Shown here one piece after another: positions 1 to 9,894 of a stretch of DNA of 46,146 nucleotides (its first letter is position 1; each line of letters opens with the position of its first letter). The stretch covers positions 1 through 46,146 of the forward strand of contig JYJN01000091.1 in assembly GCA_003263845.1 (NCBI GenBank). Direction: 5' to 3'. Position numbers and translations under genes: made by a program. The stretch comes from Vibrio aestivus (GTDB lineage: Bacteria > Pseudomonadota > Gammaproteobacteria > Enterobacterales > Vibrionaceae). The notes under the pieces are model-generated. The model ran no database searches, was not told the origin of the DNA, and saw only the letters and a list, made by a program, of their open reading frames with translations.

Positions 1-724
1 GCAGTAACATTGGCGGTGGCGTGCTAGCATAGCGGTACTCATCGGCCAAACGGCCAAAAAATCGTGGCATAGCTTGGACGTCAAAACCTGCTTTAGCCAA
101 TGTTGCGATACCAAAGCGGTCAGCCTCTCGCTCATTACTACGGGTATAGTTGATTTGTGCCTGCATGCTACCTGCTGTCGCGGCTGTAACGGCGGCAATC
201 CCTGCTTCTGGCGAAGCAATAGCAAGCAGCATAGAGCCGACTAGTGCGGCTAGGGTCGCCGGAGAACGTCTGGCTTGCTCTTCCATACTTCTTGCGAGGT
301 GGCGCTGGGTAACGTGGGCAATTTCGTGAGCAAGCACCGAGGCTAATTCACTCTCACTGTGTGAATGCAAAAATAGCCCAGAGTGCAAAGCCACATAGCC
401 ACCAAAAAAAGCGAATGCGTTAATGTTGCGATCGCGAATCATGAAAAAGGTAAAAGGTGTTTTTACGTCGTTCGCACTGGCGACCAATCGATGGCCAATT
501 GAGTCAACATACTCATTTAATACGGGGTCGTTTACGATCGGAAGATTGTTACGCAACATACGCATGTATGCGTCACCGTAAATCAGTTCTTGATCTATGG
601 TAAGAGTCGCCCCAGCAGCAGTACCAATATCAGGAAGGTCGAGACTGTTTGCCGTGGAAACGGAAGGTGTAGCCAAGGCCGCTGCAACGCAAAGGCAGAT
701 CAAAGATCTTGAACGCTTAAACAT
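1..724 (-). CDS. bepA: BepA/YfgC-type periplasmic M48 metalloprotease and chaperone (3' end outside window)
   Basis: Zinc metallopeptidase that, in E. coli, assists LptD/BAM assembly and degrades stalled outer-membrane proteins in the periplasm. I read it directly on the minus strand: ATG at 724-722, a signal peptide (MFKRSRSLICLCVAAALA then a T-P-S-V-S-T-A region), the HExxH zinc motif as LAHEIAHVTQRH near residue 130, and the downstream third-ligand motif NEREADRFG near residue 200. About 241 codons are present. The family is about 480 residues, so the C-terminal TPR half lies beyond position 1. It is divergent from the TusA-like gene at 983. The 258 bp between them show no clear feature beyond room for two promoters. 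The family call is firm; the exact start is less so, because no strong ribosome site is visible. Confidence 0.93.
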   Translation of the reverse strand, partial: MFKRSRSLICLCVAAALATPSVSTANSLDLPDIGTAAGATLTIDQELIYGDAYMRMLRNNLPIVNDPVLNEYVDSIGHRLVASANDVKTPFTFFMIRDRNINAFAFFGGYVALHSGLFLHSHSESELASVLAHEIAHVTQRHLARSMEEQARRSPATLAALVGSMLLAIASPEAGIAAVTAATAGSMQAQINYTRSNEREADRFGIATLAKAGFDVQAMPRFFGRLADEYRYASTPPPMLL

Positions 725-982
725 AATGAAAGAAGAGGCTCCGTGTTCTTATTGTTTGAGTGATGACAACTCTGATTGTTATATTGACACTGTATCATGC
801 GGTCAGTTCCATAGTGACCACGCTAGCATATTTGCCAATTGTGAAAAACTAGCCAGAGGGCGCAAGATGGTAATGCCCAGACAAAAAATGGTGTTAAAAT
901 CGTCTCTAAAGGTAAACAAGGCCTAGCGCATTACTTAAAACGAGATACAATGACGACTCTATAATAAGCATCGAGCTAGAGA

Positions 983-1216
983 ATGGAACCGAATATTCTT
1001 GATTTGCGTAAAGAGCGTTGCCCGATGGCGTTATTACTTGCGAAACGTCACACAAAGCGTTTAGCACCTGGCGAGGTGTGTGATATCTATATCGCAGATC
1101 CTAGTTCCAAGCGGGATATAGAAAAGTATCTAACTTGTCATCATTACTCTGTAGAACAGATTACGAGTGATGACTTCTTCTTGCTGCGCTGCGTTGCAGG
1201 CGAGATCGTGTCTTAA
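983..1216 (+). CDS. TusA/SirA/YedF-family small sulfur-carrier-like protein
   Basis: A 77-residue protein of the TusA family, cytosolic two-layer alpha/beta proteins that carry persulfide sulfur or act as redox and regulatory partners. The opening LDLRKERCPMALLLAKR matches the family's N-terminal strand, catalytic Cys and following helix, with the Cys at about residue 13. The usual CPxP motif reads CPMA, so the second proline is missing. The rest (GEVCDIYIADPSSKRDIEKY) keeps the family pattern. It lies 27 bp upstream of perM on the same strand and is probably cotranscribed with it. Whether it transfers sulfur cannot be told from sequence. Family assignment is confident, function is not. Confidence 0.85.
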   Translation: MEPNILDLRKERCPMALLLAKRHTKRLAPGEVCDIYIADPSSKRDIEKYLTCHHYSVEQITSDDFFLLRCVAGEIVS

Positions 1217-1243
1217 GCTAAGTTTTAAAAAGGTTTCTCGTAC

Positions 1244-2318
1244 ATGTTAGAAATGGTTCGTCGTTGGTATTATCGACGTTTTTCCGATCCGCACGCGGTG
1301 AGCTTAGTAGCGATTTTGCTATTCGGCTTTATCACCATCTACTTCTTTGGGCATCTGATCGCTCCATTGCTGGTGGCGATCGTGCTTGCTACTTGCTTGA
1401 GTGGCCTGTTGCCAATTAGTAAAGTGGAAGATGCCTCGAACGTTGGCCGTTGTGCTCGTTATCCTCTCGTTTACTAGCGTGATGATTTTGGCGGTATTTG
1501 GCTTAGTACCGACCATCTGGCAGCAGGTTGGCAACCTCATTAATGATATTCCTAACATGTACGCAGGATTAGAGAGCTTTATTGCGACGATTCCAGAGCG
1601 TTATCCAGAGCTAGCAAACTTACAGATTGTTGAATCCATTGTGACCAACGCTAAAAACCAAGCGCTAGTGCTGGGTGAAAATGTATTAAAAGGCTCTGTA
1701 GCGTCGTTAGTGAGTTTAGCTACTTTGGCTGTTTATCTGATTTTAGTGCCCTTATTGGTGTTCTTCTTGCTTAAAGACAAGCAAGAGATGTTGAGCATGA
1801 CCAGTGTTTTCTTACCGCGCAATCGCAAACTTGCGGATAAAGTTTGGATTGAGATGAATGAACAAATCTCTAACTACATTCGTGGTAAGGTTCTGGAAAT
1901 TCTTATCGTGGGTGGTGTTAGCTATATCACCTTTGCGATTTTAGACTTACGCTACGCTGTGTTACTTGCGGTAGCGGTGGGCTTCTCGGTATTGATTCCT
2001 TACATCGGTGCAGCGGCGGTGACTGTTCCGGTTGCGATTGTTGGTTTATTCCAGTGGGGTCTATCGCCACAATTCTATTGGTTACTGCTAGCCTACGGCA
2101 TCATTCAAGCACTAGACGGCAACGTTCTCGTTCCGATCTTATTCTCGGAAGCGGTAAACTTGCACCCTGTTGCGATTATCGTTTCAGTCTTAGTATTTGG
2201 CGGTTTGTGGGGTTTTTGGGGCGTATTCTTTGCCATTCCACTGGCGACCCTAGTCAAAGCGGTAATCAATGCCTTGCCTAGTCACGATGATGATGACCCC
2301 ATAGACAGGGCAGCCTAG
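1244..2318 (+). CDS. perM: AI-2E/PerM-family inner-membrane permease (two apparent single-base losses)
   Basis: Polytopic inner-membrane protein of the AI-2E exporter-like (PerM/YdiK) family. The N-terminal part ([20 protein letters not shown], then a hydrophobic segment) is in one frame and the rest ([15 protein letters not shown] to [10 protein letters not shown]) in another. The intervening 24 bases in the third frame read YLLEWPVA, which bridges the two perfectly. One base is therefore missing at about 1390 (GCN TAC) and one at about 1413 (GCC CAA). Corrected length is about 358 residues, the family norm. The GxPYxGA-type family signature is present ([14 protein letters not shown]). It follows the TusA-like gene by 27 bp and ends in a strong terminator. 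Transported substrate unknown. I regard the breaks as sequencing errors. Confidence 0.88.
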
Positions 2319-2344
2319 TTCTATTGTTGCATAATAAAATTTAG

Positions 2345-2377
2345 AAGAGCGCTACTTTATCAGTAGCGCTCTTTTTT
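2345..2377 (+). terminator. Rho-independent terminator after perM
   Basis: A 12-bp perfect stem (AAGAGCGCTACT / AGTAGCGCTCTT) with a 5-base loop is followed by a T run. It closes the tusA-like/perM transcript. Confidence 0.9.
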
Positions 2378-2514
2378 ATCTGGTCATCTATGCTGATAAG
2401 TAGAAATGTTAGTACTAGTATTAAAAGTATAAATTATTGTTAAAGATTTAGTGAGTTATGTCGCTAAGTGAATCATAAGGTCAATAATGCCAATTATTCT
2501 CACCGAGGGATATT

Positions 2515-4386
2515 ATGAAATTTAGCCAAAAGATTGTGGCTGCTTCGTCTGCATTGCTGCTTGTCACAGTGTCTTTACTTTCTTTTCAACAACTCAGCAC
2601 CGTTAAAAAAGAAGTTGAGCTCTTAGTAGATAGCAGCTTGGAAGAGCTAGTCATTGGGGTAGAAAGTACCGTTTCTTCTGAAATGGAAAGTAATCGGGCG
2701 TTCGCTGAATCCATTACGGATGTGATTGAGTTGGCACCGAGTGACCAAAACTATGTGAAGCGCGTGCTTGAAACTCCGACATTGAAAGGCAGTTTTATTG
2801 CCGCGGGTCTGGGTTATGACGCCGATGGTCACTTTATCGAAAATGATGATGCATGGGATGCGGATGAGAGTTATGACCCTCGTGCTCGCCCTTGGTACAA
2901 AGATGCCAAAGCGCAAGGTTCAGTGGTGGTGACCAAGCCTTATGCTGATGCATCAACGGGGAATGTGATTATCTCTATTGGTACACCAGTTCGTGAGAAT
3001 GGCAGCTTCATCGGTAGTATGTTCTACGACGTAGCGTTATCCGGTTTAGCGGATTTGGTGAACAGTATTGACCTCTTTGATGCAGGCTTCCTGTTTATTG
3101 TGACCCAAGATGGTATGACTATCGCGCACCCAGATGTGAAGAAAAATGGTGAATCACTGAGTAGCTACATGCCAGGTGTGTCGATCAACGAGGGAACTCA
3201 GCATGTAGAGATTGATGGTATCGACTCAATCGTTGAGCTACGTAAAGTGCCTTCTGAGAATTGGTATGTGGGTGCTGTGATTGACAAATCAATAGCCTTT
3301 AGTGCAATTGATTCATTACGCACCAGCTCGATTATCTACACCTTGGTTGGCGTAGTACTGAGTGTGATTGGTTTAACCTTCCTGATTAAAGTGCTATTGG
3401 CTCCATTGCGAGCCTTGAATGAAGCGATTAAAGACGTGGCATCTGGGCAGGGTGATCTGACTAAGCGTCTTGATACTAATACCGACGCCGAGTTTGCAGA
3501 GCTGGCTACGGGATTCAATACCTTCACTGAGACGTTGCAGAATCAGATTAAACAATCGAAAGCGATTGGCGCAGAAATCATGCGTGGCACCGAGATGACC
3601 GTATCTGGAGCTCAAGAGTCAGCTGAGGCAGTAAGAAGCCAGTTACACGAGCTTGAACAATTGGCAACAGCGATGCATGAAATGGCCGTCACAGCGACAG
3701 AAGTGGCTAACAATGCTCAAGGGGCTGCAAGCGCTGCGAACGATGCGGATCAAGCGACGCAAGAAGGCTCGACAGTGGTAGAAAATACCACCGTATCTAT
3801 CGACAACTTATCAGCTCGTATCGACCAAGCGGTCGAGGAAGTTCATGGTTTAGAATCGGCGACGGCGAATATCGAAACCATTTTGAAGGTAATCAACGAT
3901 ATTGCCGATCAGACCAATCTACTTGCACTAAATGCGGCGATAGAGGCAGCACGTGCGGGTGAATCAGGGCGTGGCTTTGCGGTAGTTGCCGATGAAGTTC
4001 GAACGCTTGCCCAGCGTACGCAGGAGTCGACGACTGAAATTCGTAGTATGATCGAACAGCTTCAAGCAGGCGCAAGTTCGGTATCCGCGGCAATGGCTGA
4101 GAGTAAAAATACGGCGGTTGAGGCGGTTGATAAAGCGCAAGCTGCCAATATTGCTCTTGAACGGATTCGCAGCTCGATTCAACAGATTTCGGATATGAAT
4201 CTACAGATTGCTTCAGCGGCTGAAGAGCAAAGTTTGGTTGCAGAAGAAATTAATAACAATACGGTGAAAATCAAAGATCTTTCGACTCAAGTTTCGGATG
4301 CAGCAGAATCGGCGAATATCGCTATGCAGGTGCAAACTGAGAATGTGAGAGAGCAAGATGAATTGCTCAATAAGTTCATCGTTTAG
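2515..4386 (+). CDS. Methyl-accepting chemotaxis protein, dCache_1 amino-acid sensor (Mlp24/McpX-like)
   Basis: Transmembrane chemoreceptor of 623 residues. Order: N-terminal membrane helix (about 8-28), periplasmic dCache_1 domain (about 35-270), second membrane helix (about 272-295), HAMP (about 296-350), then the cytoplasmic signalling hairpin with the conserved tip around [20 protein letters not shown] (about 462-481). In the distal Cache pocket Y120, R125, W127, Y128, Y143, D145 and D172 have the spacing of the published amino-acid-binding motif (Y..R.WY…Y.D…D, as in PctA), so the ligand is probably an amino acid. Its place between perM and bcp matches V. cholerae VC2161 (Mlp24/McpX), an amino-acid receptor; that equivalence is from memory. 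There is no C-terminal CheR/CheB pentapeptide. Its transcript ends in the shared terminator with the AraC gene. Confidence 0.93.
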   Translation: MKFSQKIVAASSALLLVTVSLLSFQQLSTVKKEVELLVDSSLEELVIGVESTVSSEMESNRAFAESITDVIELAPSDQNYVKRVLETPTLKGSFIAAGLGYDADGHFIENDDAWDADESYDPRARPWYKDAKAQGSVVVTKPYADASTGNVIISIGTPVRENGSFIGSMFYDVALSGLADLVNSIDLFDAGFLFIVTQDGMTIAHPDVKKNGESLSSYMPGVSINEGTQHVEIDGIDSIVELRKVPSENWYVGAVIDKSIAFSAIDSLRTSSIIYTLVGVVLSVIGLTFLIKVLLAPLRALNEAIKDVASGQGDLTKRLDTNTDAEFAELATGFNTFTETLQNQIKQSKAIGAEIMRGTEMTVSGAQESAEAVRSQLHELEQLATAMHEMAVTATEVANNAQGAASAANDADQATQEGSTVVENTTVSIDNLSARIDQAVEEVHGLESATANIETILKVINDIADQTNLLALNAAIEAARAGESGRGFAVVADEVRTLAQRTQESTTEIRSMIEQLQAGASSVSAAMAESKNTAVEAVDKAQAANIALERIRSSIQQISDMNLQIASAAEEQSLVAEEINNNTVKIKDLSTQVSDAAESANIAMQVQTENVREQDELLNKFIV

Positions 4387-4400
4387 ATCGAGCTTAAACG

Positions 4401-4429
4401 AAAAACGCCAGCAAATGCTGGCGTTTTTT
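4401..4429. terminator. Bidirectional terminator between chemoreceptor and AraC-type gene
   Basis: The stem AACGCCAGCA / TGCTGGCGTT with a 2-base loop has an A run on the left and a T run on the right, so it can serve both convergent genes. Confidence 0.9.
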
Positions 4430-5282
4430 ATTGAATTGGAAGATTGATATCCACTTCGAAATATTGCTCTTCGGGGTTAACGACTCGATATGAATCAAAT
4501 CGAGTTCTGTTGTCCAGGCTATAACCGCTGTTTGGCAGCCAGACGTTAAAAACGCCTTTATAGTCATGGGCAATGTCACTTGGGTTGCCTTTCGCTGTAT
4601 AGGAGGCAAACTTCCCACCTTTGATAATACGGGTGTCTGTGGTGATATGGGGCGGTATAACAGTATCACTGTCTATTTTTATGCAAATATCATAAACACA
4701 GCGACTCTTGTCAGTGATATTTGGGTCGCTGTAACACACATCAATTAGCTGTGAATCATCTTTTATGAGGCTCTTATGCTCGTCGATAAATTTAGGCCAG
4801 TGAAGCATTAGATCATCATAGTCTCCAATGAAACGTCGGTAGAGTACTCGTATGTCCTCTAGGTATCGAATTACAGCATCTTTATCATAGTATTCAAACT
4901 CTTGGTATATGATTTTGGTCCCATCGAAATGGCTGACCAAGTCAAACTTTTTCTCTTTCTTGAGTTTTCTAAATTTTGCTGGAGATATCCCGTGATGCTT
5001 AGTAAATGCTGAGCTGTAGTTGGATGAGCTGTACCCATAGCCCAAACCAATATTGGTAATACTGTTGTTGGTATTCGTGCCTAGCACAATGGCACTGTCT
5101 TCCATTTTCAAGCGTTTTATTAAAGAGTAAATACTTTCGCCGGTAGACTTTTTAAATAGTCGACTGAAATGAAATTTTGATAAATTGCAATGACTTGCAA
5201 CTTCTTCTACCCCGAGTTCACTGGTGAGGTTGTTGAAAATGTACTCAATGGCATTGTTAATAGTCTTGTTTGTTACTTCCAT
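4428..5282 (-). CDS. AraC/XylS-type regulator with C-terminal GyrI-like ligand domain
   Basis: A 284-residue transcription factor. The N-terminal ~110 residues carry the paired AraC helix-turn-helix (VEEVASHCNLSKFHFSRLFK, then IGLGYGYSSSNYSSAFTKHH and GISPAKFRK). Residues ~115-284 resemble the GyrI/Rob/BltR effector-binding fold, ending in the typical FEVDINLPIQ strand. This HTH-first layout resembles Rob-type proteins rather than XylS. GyrI-like pockets usually bind hydrophobic or amphipathic small molecules. It is transcribed divergently from the acylase-fep operon across a 283-bp gap that holds one copy of a 22-bp repeat and a Fur box. I infer that it regulates the siderophore cassette, activated by the imported ligand, and may autoregulate. 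Family call firm; regulon inferred. Confidence 0.88.
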   Translation of the reverse strand: MEVTNKTINNAIEYIFNNLTSELGVEEVASHCNLSKFHFSRLFKKSTGESIYSLIKRLKMEDSAIVLGTNTNNSITNIGLGYGYSSSNYSSAFTKHHGISPAKFRKLKKEKKFDLVSHFDGTKIIYQEFEYYDKDAVIRYLEDIRVLYRRFIGDYDDLMLHWPKFIDEHKSLIKDDSQLIDVCYSDPNITDKSRCVYDICIKIDSDTVIPPHITTDTRIIKGGKFASYTAKGNPSDIAHDYKGVFNVWLPNSGYSLDNRTRFDSYRVVNPEEQYFEVDINLPIQ

Positions 5283-5372
5283 ATAAAAATCGTTAGTATA
5301 TCAATGATTTATTCCTGAGCGAGCTCAATGCTTCCACCTAGTATTCTCACTATCACTAAAAATAGGGTAGGA

Positions 5373-5394
5373 AAAAGCACAAATTCAGAAGTAT
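5373..5394. repeat. Copy 1 of 22-bp repeat (candidate AraC-family operator)
   Basis: A 22-bp sequence with core AGCACAAATTCAGAAGT, identical to 11991-12012. Each copy lies upstream of a Fur-box-like sequence, with 34 and 33 bases respectively between the repeat end and the AATGA of the box. Placement upstream of the probable promoter suits an activator site for the adjacent AraC protein (inference). Confidence 0.7.
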
Positions 5395-5428
5395 AGAGAG
5401 ATAAAACTTCGTATCATCGCTGGTTGGT

Positions 5429-5445
5429 AATGATAATGATTATCA
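5429..5445. promoter_or_regulatory. Fur box upstream of acylase-fep operon
   Basis: AATGATAATGATTATCA closely matches the Fur consensus core (GATAATGATAATCATTATC) and lies 120 bp before the acylase start. It implies iron-repressed transcription of the operon. Confidence 0.85.
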
Positions 5446-5565
5446 CATCAAAAAGAAAGGACATTGAGACACCAGTGTTGAGATCATCAAATGGATTCGT
5501 TTGTTGTTTAAGCCGCTTGTTGGTCGCGTGTCAGGGAATCTCCAATACTAGGACTAATAAGTAGT

Positions 5566-7867
5566 ATGACTCAGTTTTCTCAACCTGTTCCAGAGAGCAA
5601 AACACTAACCTATGAAAGCCAAGGAAAATTTAGCCAAGTAGAGATCGTTTGGAGCGACAAAGATGTCCCTCGTATCCAAGCCGATAACTATGAAAGCTTA
5701 GGGTTTGGCTATGGGTATGCTCATGCTCGAGATAGGTTAGTTGAACTCGTTGGGCAGGCAATCGCAATGCGGGGTCAGCGATCGAAATACTACGGGCCAG
5801 AAGCCTTCTCAACCCTGGGTTTTCTTAAAACGACTAACCTCAACTCTGATTTAATGTTCAAGCTTAGGGTTCCTGATGAATGGGTTAAAGAAGAGCTTGA
5901 ACGATTGAAACCCGAGACCCAAGATTACATCACTGGCTATGTAAACGGCCTAAATTACTTTGTCGACTGCCTCTCTGAAACACAATACCAGCAAGTCGTC
6001 GGCCAAGAACCTATGGTCCAGTTTGAGGTTGATGATGTCGTACGTTTCACCATGCGCTTTGGGGTCATGAAGGAGTTGATTGAGATTGGACCGCATCTAG
6101 TGGATTCAGCCAATAGCACTCACGTCATTTCCTCAAGCGAGAGCACTTCTCCACATAATACGCCAGTTGAAGTCGAAGGGGGCTTTGGCAGCAACGCTTG
6201 GGCTTACGGTGGCGATGTGGTTGAAGGTGATGGTGCTATCTTGGTGGGTAACCCTCATTCAGCTTGGCAAAGAAATCCGCATCAATTACGCATTTACATG
6301 CATCAGTGCCAGCTTACGATTCCGGGTAAATTGGATGTGGCAGGTACCACATTCTTAGGGTTTCCGCTGCCACTGACCGGTTACAATGCGGATGTCTCTT
6401 GGAGCATCTTGGATGCTGCGACAGTCACGCCCTACGTCCTGCAGCTAATGGACGTTAAGCTGGAACATAACTCAATTAAGTACGTAGTGGATGGCGAATA
6501 TCAATCTGCCGCGATGCGCACAATAGAGATTGAAACCTTGCAAGAATCTGGTGAGATTGCCACGAAGTCTTTCCTGTTTGCACAATCTCACTTAGGGACA
6601 CTTTTCAAACTACCTCAGTCACCAAATAAGCCTGCAGCTGGTACGCCATCACCAATCCGGGTGAAAGGAATGCAAAGGGTTTGGATCAGTTTTTATCTGC
6701 GGCAAAGGCGCGTTCGACTCGAGAGTTTATCGAGCAGATAGAAGAGCATCGTGGCGTGCTTTGTCAGCTTGTTGTCGCCGATAAACATGGTGACGTTGGT
6801 TATGTAGTCGCTGGTAATGTTCCACCGATCAGCGATGAAGCGATGGCTAAGGCTCATGTTGGTATTAAAGGTGTTGCCTTTAACGTCTTGGATGGAAGTC
6901 AAACAAGAAACTCGTTTCGTGGCCAAAACCAGAGGCCACTGCAAGCAAGCAAGTCTTTTTATCCCAATATTGTCTCTCGCGGCATTATTCACAACACCAA
7001 CAACAGCTACAAATACAGCGAGTTTGGCCAACAGCAGTCGGACTATCCATCGGTATTTGGCCAACATAAACAGCAGCGCACATTGGCAGCTGCGCGTCTC
7101 GATTATGATCCTCGTTTGATAATGTCCTACAAGCGAATGCAGGAGATTAGTTCAAGCGGCAAGGTTAGTGCAAAGCAGGCGCTAGAGGTGGTGTTTGATA
7201 ACCGCAACTACGCGGCAGAGACGTTTCTTGATTGGATTTTGACGTTAGAGCCAAGTGATTGCACCACCTCAGTCAAGCGAGCATTTCAGGTGTTAGCGAG
7301 CTGGGATCGTAGAAATAACGCAGACAGCCGTGGAGCACTATTGTTTCATCAGCTGTGGGGCAAGTTGGTTCGGGCCAAGCTAGTTAAGGTGGCAGGGTTT
7401 GGTGACCCAGAAGTGGACTCTCAAATATCAATCACACCTTCAAGTCAGAAAGAGATATTGGCGGCAGTGGAACAGTCAGTGACAGAGTTAGAACAACTGG
7501 GTTTTGCTTTGGATTCTGAGTGGGGAAGTGTCCTCTATCAGACAGCAGATAATCATCGAATAGCCATGCACGGCGGATCTTATGAGCAAGGCATTCTCAA
7601 CGGCGAAATGCCCGCAGAGTTAACTCGTGACGGCTTTGCTACATTTTGTTTGGTACTGCCTATCTGCAGTTAACCCAGTGGCAAGATGGTGAGGTTTGCC
7701 CGCAGGTTCTATTGGCGCACGGTCAGCGCGATGGGGTTGATTCCAAAGCGCGCACATGCCAGCTACAAATGTTTCTCAATAAAGAGCTGTACCTCATACC
7801 TTACCGTCCACAGGAGTGGGAGAGCGCCAATATTGCTAATCGAGTTACCATCACGGCAACTGAGTAA
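5566..7867 (+). CDS. Penicillin acylase-family (Ntn) amidase without signal peptide, in siderophore cassette (two base losses)
   Basis: Ntn-hydrolase of the penicillin amidase/AHL acylase/PvdQ family, which cleaves acyl amides after autoproteolysis into alpha and beta chains. The N-terminal chain contains the family block GFGYGYAHARDRLVEL. The chain junction is GGFG|SNAWAYGG, giving Ser209 as predicted N-terminal nucleophile, followed by VGNPHSAWQRNPHQLRIYMH. Two single-base losses split it: in the A run at 6674-6676 (…VKGMQ[K]GLDQFLSAAK) and the T run at 7644-7647 (…FATF[L]FGTAYLQLTQW). Corrected length is about 767 residues. No signal peptide or membrane helix precedes the alpha chain, and the upstream frame has a stop at about 5511, so it is probably cytoplasmic, unlike PvdQ. 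First gene of the Fur-regulated unit and 62 bp before fepB. I infer removal of an acyl group from an imported siderophore. Substrate unproven. Confidence 0.85.
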
Positions 7868-7929
7868 GCTCTCTAATCTATTCCATTTAACTCGTTATAT
7901 TTAACGTATTTACTTATGAGCATAAATTA

Positions 7930-8853
7930 TTGATGAAAAAGATAATCTTAACTTTGGTCGCGTTGCTTACTGCGACCACTTCAGCCACCGTATTGGCTTG
8001 GCCCAAGAGTTTTGTTAACGCAGATGGCAGCACGACAACAATCCCAGCTAAGCCAGTAAGGGTACTGTCGACATCTGTCACTGTTACTGGGACCTTGCTG
8101 GCTATTGACGCACCTTTAATCGCAACGGCGACAGATACGACTGGAGGATTCTTTGGACAATGGCAGCCGGTTGCGGATCAGCGCTCGGTAAAGAAATTGT
8201 GGCCTGCAGGCAGTGTTAACCTTGAGTCTGCTTACCTTGAACAGCCAGATCTGATTGTTGTATCCAAATCCGGTGCCGACTCTGCGCTTAATCAGGTTAA
8301 AGAGCTTCAGTCTATTGCCCCAACTATTATTGTCGATTACAGCACTCAGTCATGGCAGGAACTTGCTAAGCAATTGGGAGAAGCTCTGGGTAATGAACAG
8401 CATGTTGAAAAGACGGTCGCTGATTTCGACCAATTAGTGGCGGATGCCAAGGCTCAATTAGATTTGCCTGATGGTAGGGTCAATATTATTAGTTACCATG
8501 GACCGGGCGTAACCAATGCAGTGGCAAAATCAGAAGGGGCGCATGCGCTGTTGCTTTCTGATTTGGGTTTTGAGATCGAATCATCGGATGATAGCTGGCA
8601 TACCGGCCCAATCTTTCATAGCGATTTTGTACTGGTTAACTATGAAAAGCTGACAGAGCTCAGTGCTGAAACGAGTTTTTTGCTCGAGGCGTCTGATGAA
8701 CGGGCACAGAGTTTGATGTCTGATGTGGTACTGAAAAACTTACCATCGGTGAAAAGCCAGCAAGTGTATGGTCTAGGGGAAAACACCTTCCGAGTGGATC
8801 TCTACAGTTCCAGAGAGATCGTCAAGAATATGCTTGCGCGATTTGGTCGCTAG
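7930..8853 (+). CDS. fepB: FepB-like periplasmic ferric-catecholate siderophore-binding protein
   Basis: ABC-transporter substrate-binding protein of 307 residues with a type I signal peptide (MKKIILTLVALLTATTSATVLA, in two parts: basic start then hydrophobic core ending in a V-L-A cleavage site) and no lipobox, as in E. coli FepB. The opening VRVLSTSVTVTGTLLAIDAP and the later YGLGENTFRVDLYSSREI closely track FepB (VSTSVTLTGSLLAIDAP, YALGTETFRLDYYSA, recalled from the family). It therefore probably binds a ferric enterobactin-type catecholate in the periplasm and delivers it to FepDG. It follows the acylase and precedes fepD by 27 bp. Reading frame intact. Family assignment high; exact siderophore unknown. 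Confidence 0.9.
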   Translation: MMKKIILTLVALLTATTSATVLAWPKSFVNADGSTTTIPAKPVRVLSTSVTVTGTLLAIDAPLIATATDTTGGFFGQWQPVADQRSVKKLWPAGSVNLESAYLEQPDLIVVSKSGADSALNQVKELQSIAPTIIVDYSTQSWQELAKQLGEALGNEQHVEKTVADFDQLVADAKAQLDLPDGRVNIISYHGPGVTNAVAKSEGAHALLLSDLGFEIESSDDSWHTGPIFHSDFVLVNYEKLTELSAETSFLLEASDERAQSLMSDVVLKNLPSVKSQQVYGLGENTFRVDLYSSREIVKNMLARFGR

Positions 8854-8880
8854 GATGTCAGAAACGGCACTACGATTGAA

Positions 8881-9893
8881 ATGACTCAACTAGTTCATCC
8901 CGTTGCTCGAACAAGTCAGCGACAAATTAACCTAGTTTTGATTGCTGCGCTTATCAGCTTGCCAGCGTTAATGCTCATCAGCATTTTCGTTGGCTCGCGA
9001 GAAATTGCGGTGGCAACAACACTAGAAGCACTGACTCACTTTGATGCCAACAACTCTCAGCACCTCATTGTTCACCATTTGCGGATTCCAAGAACCTTGC
9101 TGGCTGTGATTGTGGGCGCAGCGCTTGGCGTGTCGGGTATCATAATGCAAGCGCTCACTCGTAACCCATTAGCTGATCCCGGAATCCTCGGTGTGAATGC
9201 GGGAGCGATGACCATGATCGTACTGGGCATTTCTCTATTCGGGCTGACAAGCTTATCCACATATGTGTGGTTAGGATTGTTAGGCGCAGCGATGACTGGA
9301 TTTATGGTCTACCTTATTGCCGGTAAAGGGCGAAAGGTCGATGTAGTGAGAGTTGTCCTATCAGGTACGGCGCTAACGATAATGCTCTTGGCGATTACTA
9401 GTCTAATCACCATCAATAGTCATCAAGAAGTGTTTCACCAGTATCGCCATTGGTCGGTTGGATCACTGCAAGGGCGCGGTTATGACGTGTTAGTTCCCGT
9501 TTCGTTATTTATTGGGGTGGGCTGCTGCTGTCATTGGCATTAGCTAAGCCGCTAGACTCCATTGTATTGGGTTTTGAAAAAGGCCTGACTATAGGTGTCA
9601 ATCCTGCGTTTGTCTGGACGGGGTCATTCATTGTTGTGACGATATTGGCGGGCAGCGCTACAGCCGCGGCAGGCCCTATTAGCTTTCTTGGTTTGACGGC
9701 GCCTCATATTACCAAGTTAATCGTTGGCACTGACCATAAAAAACTCTTACCTGCCTGTATGCTGATTTCAGCTTTATTACTTCTTATCGCCGATATATTA
9801 GGCCGTATCATCGGTTACCCAGATGAGATAAGCGCTGGCATCATGGTGGCACTCATTGGTGGCCCGTTCTTCTTGTACTTAATTAGGCGTTAG
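8881..9893 (+). CDS. fepD: FepD-like iron-siderophore ABC permease (one base loss)
   Basis: FecCD-family inner-membrane permease. It carries the family block LRIPRTLLAVIVGAALGVSG, then MQALTRNPLADPGILGVNAG, and at the C-terminus GPISFLGLTAPHITKLIVG. The frame breaks in the G run at 9519-9521. Adding one G gives FIGVG-LLLSLALAKPLDS and joins both halves into about 337 residues, the usual length for a FepD. It forms the translocation pore with FepG. The gene lies 27 bp after fepB and 1 bp before the fepG start used here, so the unit is cotranscribed. The break is most likely a sequencing error. Confidence 0.9.
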
Positions 9894-9894
9894 T

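Noticed and set aside
597..926. 109-codon plus-strand ORF
   Set aside because: Its first part is the antisense of the bepA 5' end and it has no homology I recognise. The minus-strand reading gives a clear M48 protease.
1244..2318. perM as a pseudogene
   Set aside because: Two single-base losses 23 bases apart restore a fully conserved protein, and the same error type recurs through the window.
5479..5562. Short GTG-started leader ORF with a lipobox-like LLVAC just before the acylase
   Set aside because: Only about 28 codons, no good ribosome site, and no recognisable family. Chance is the simpler explanation, though resequencing is worthwhile.
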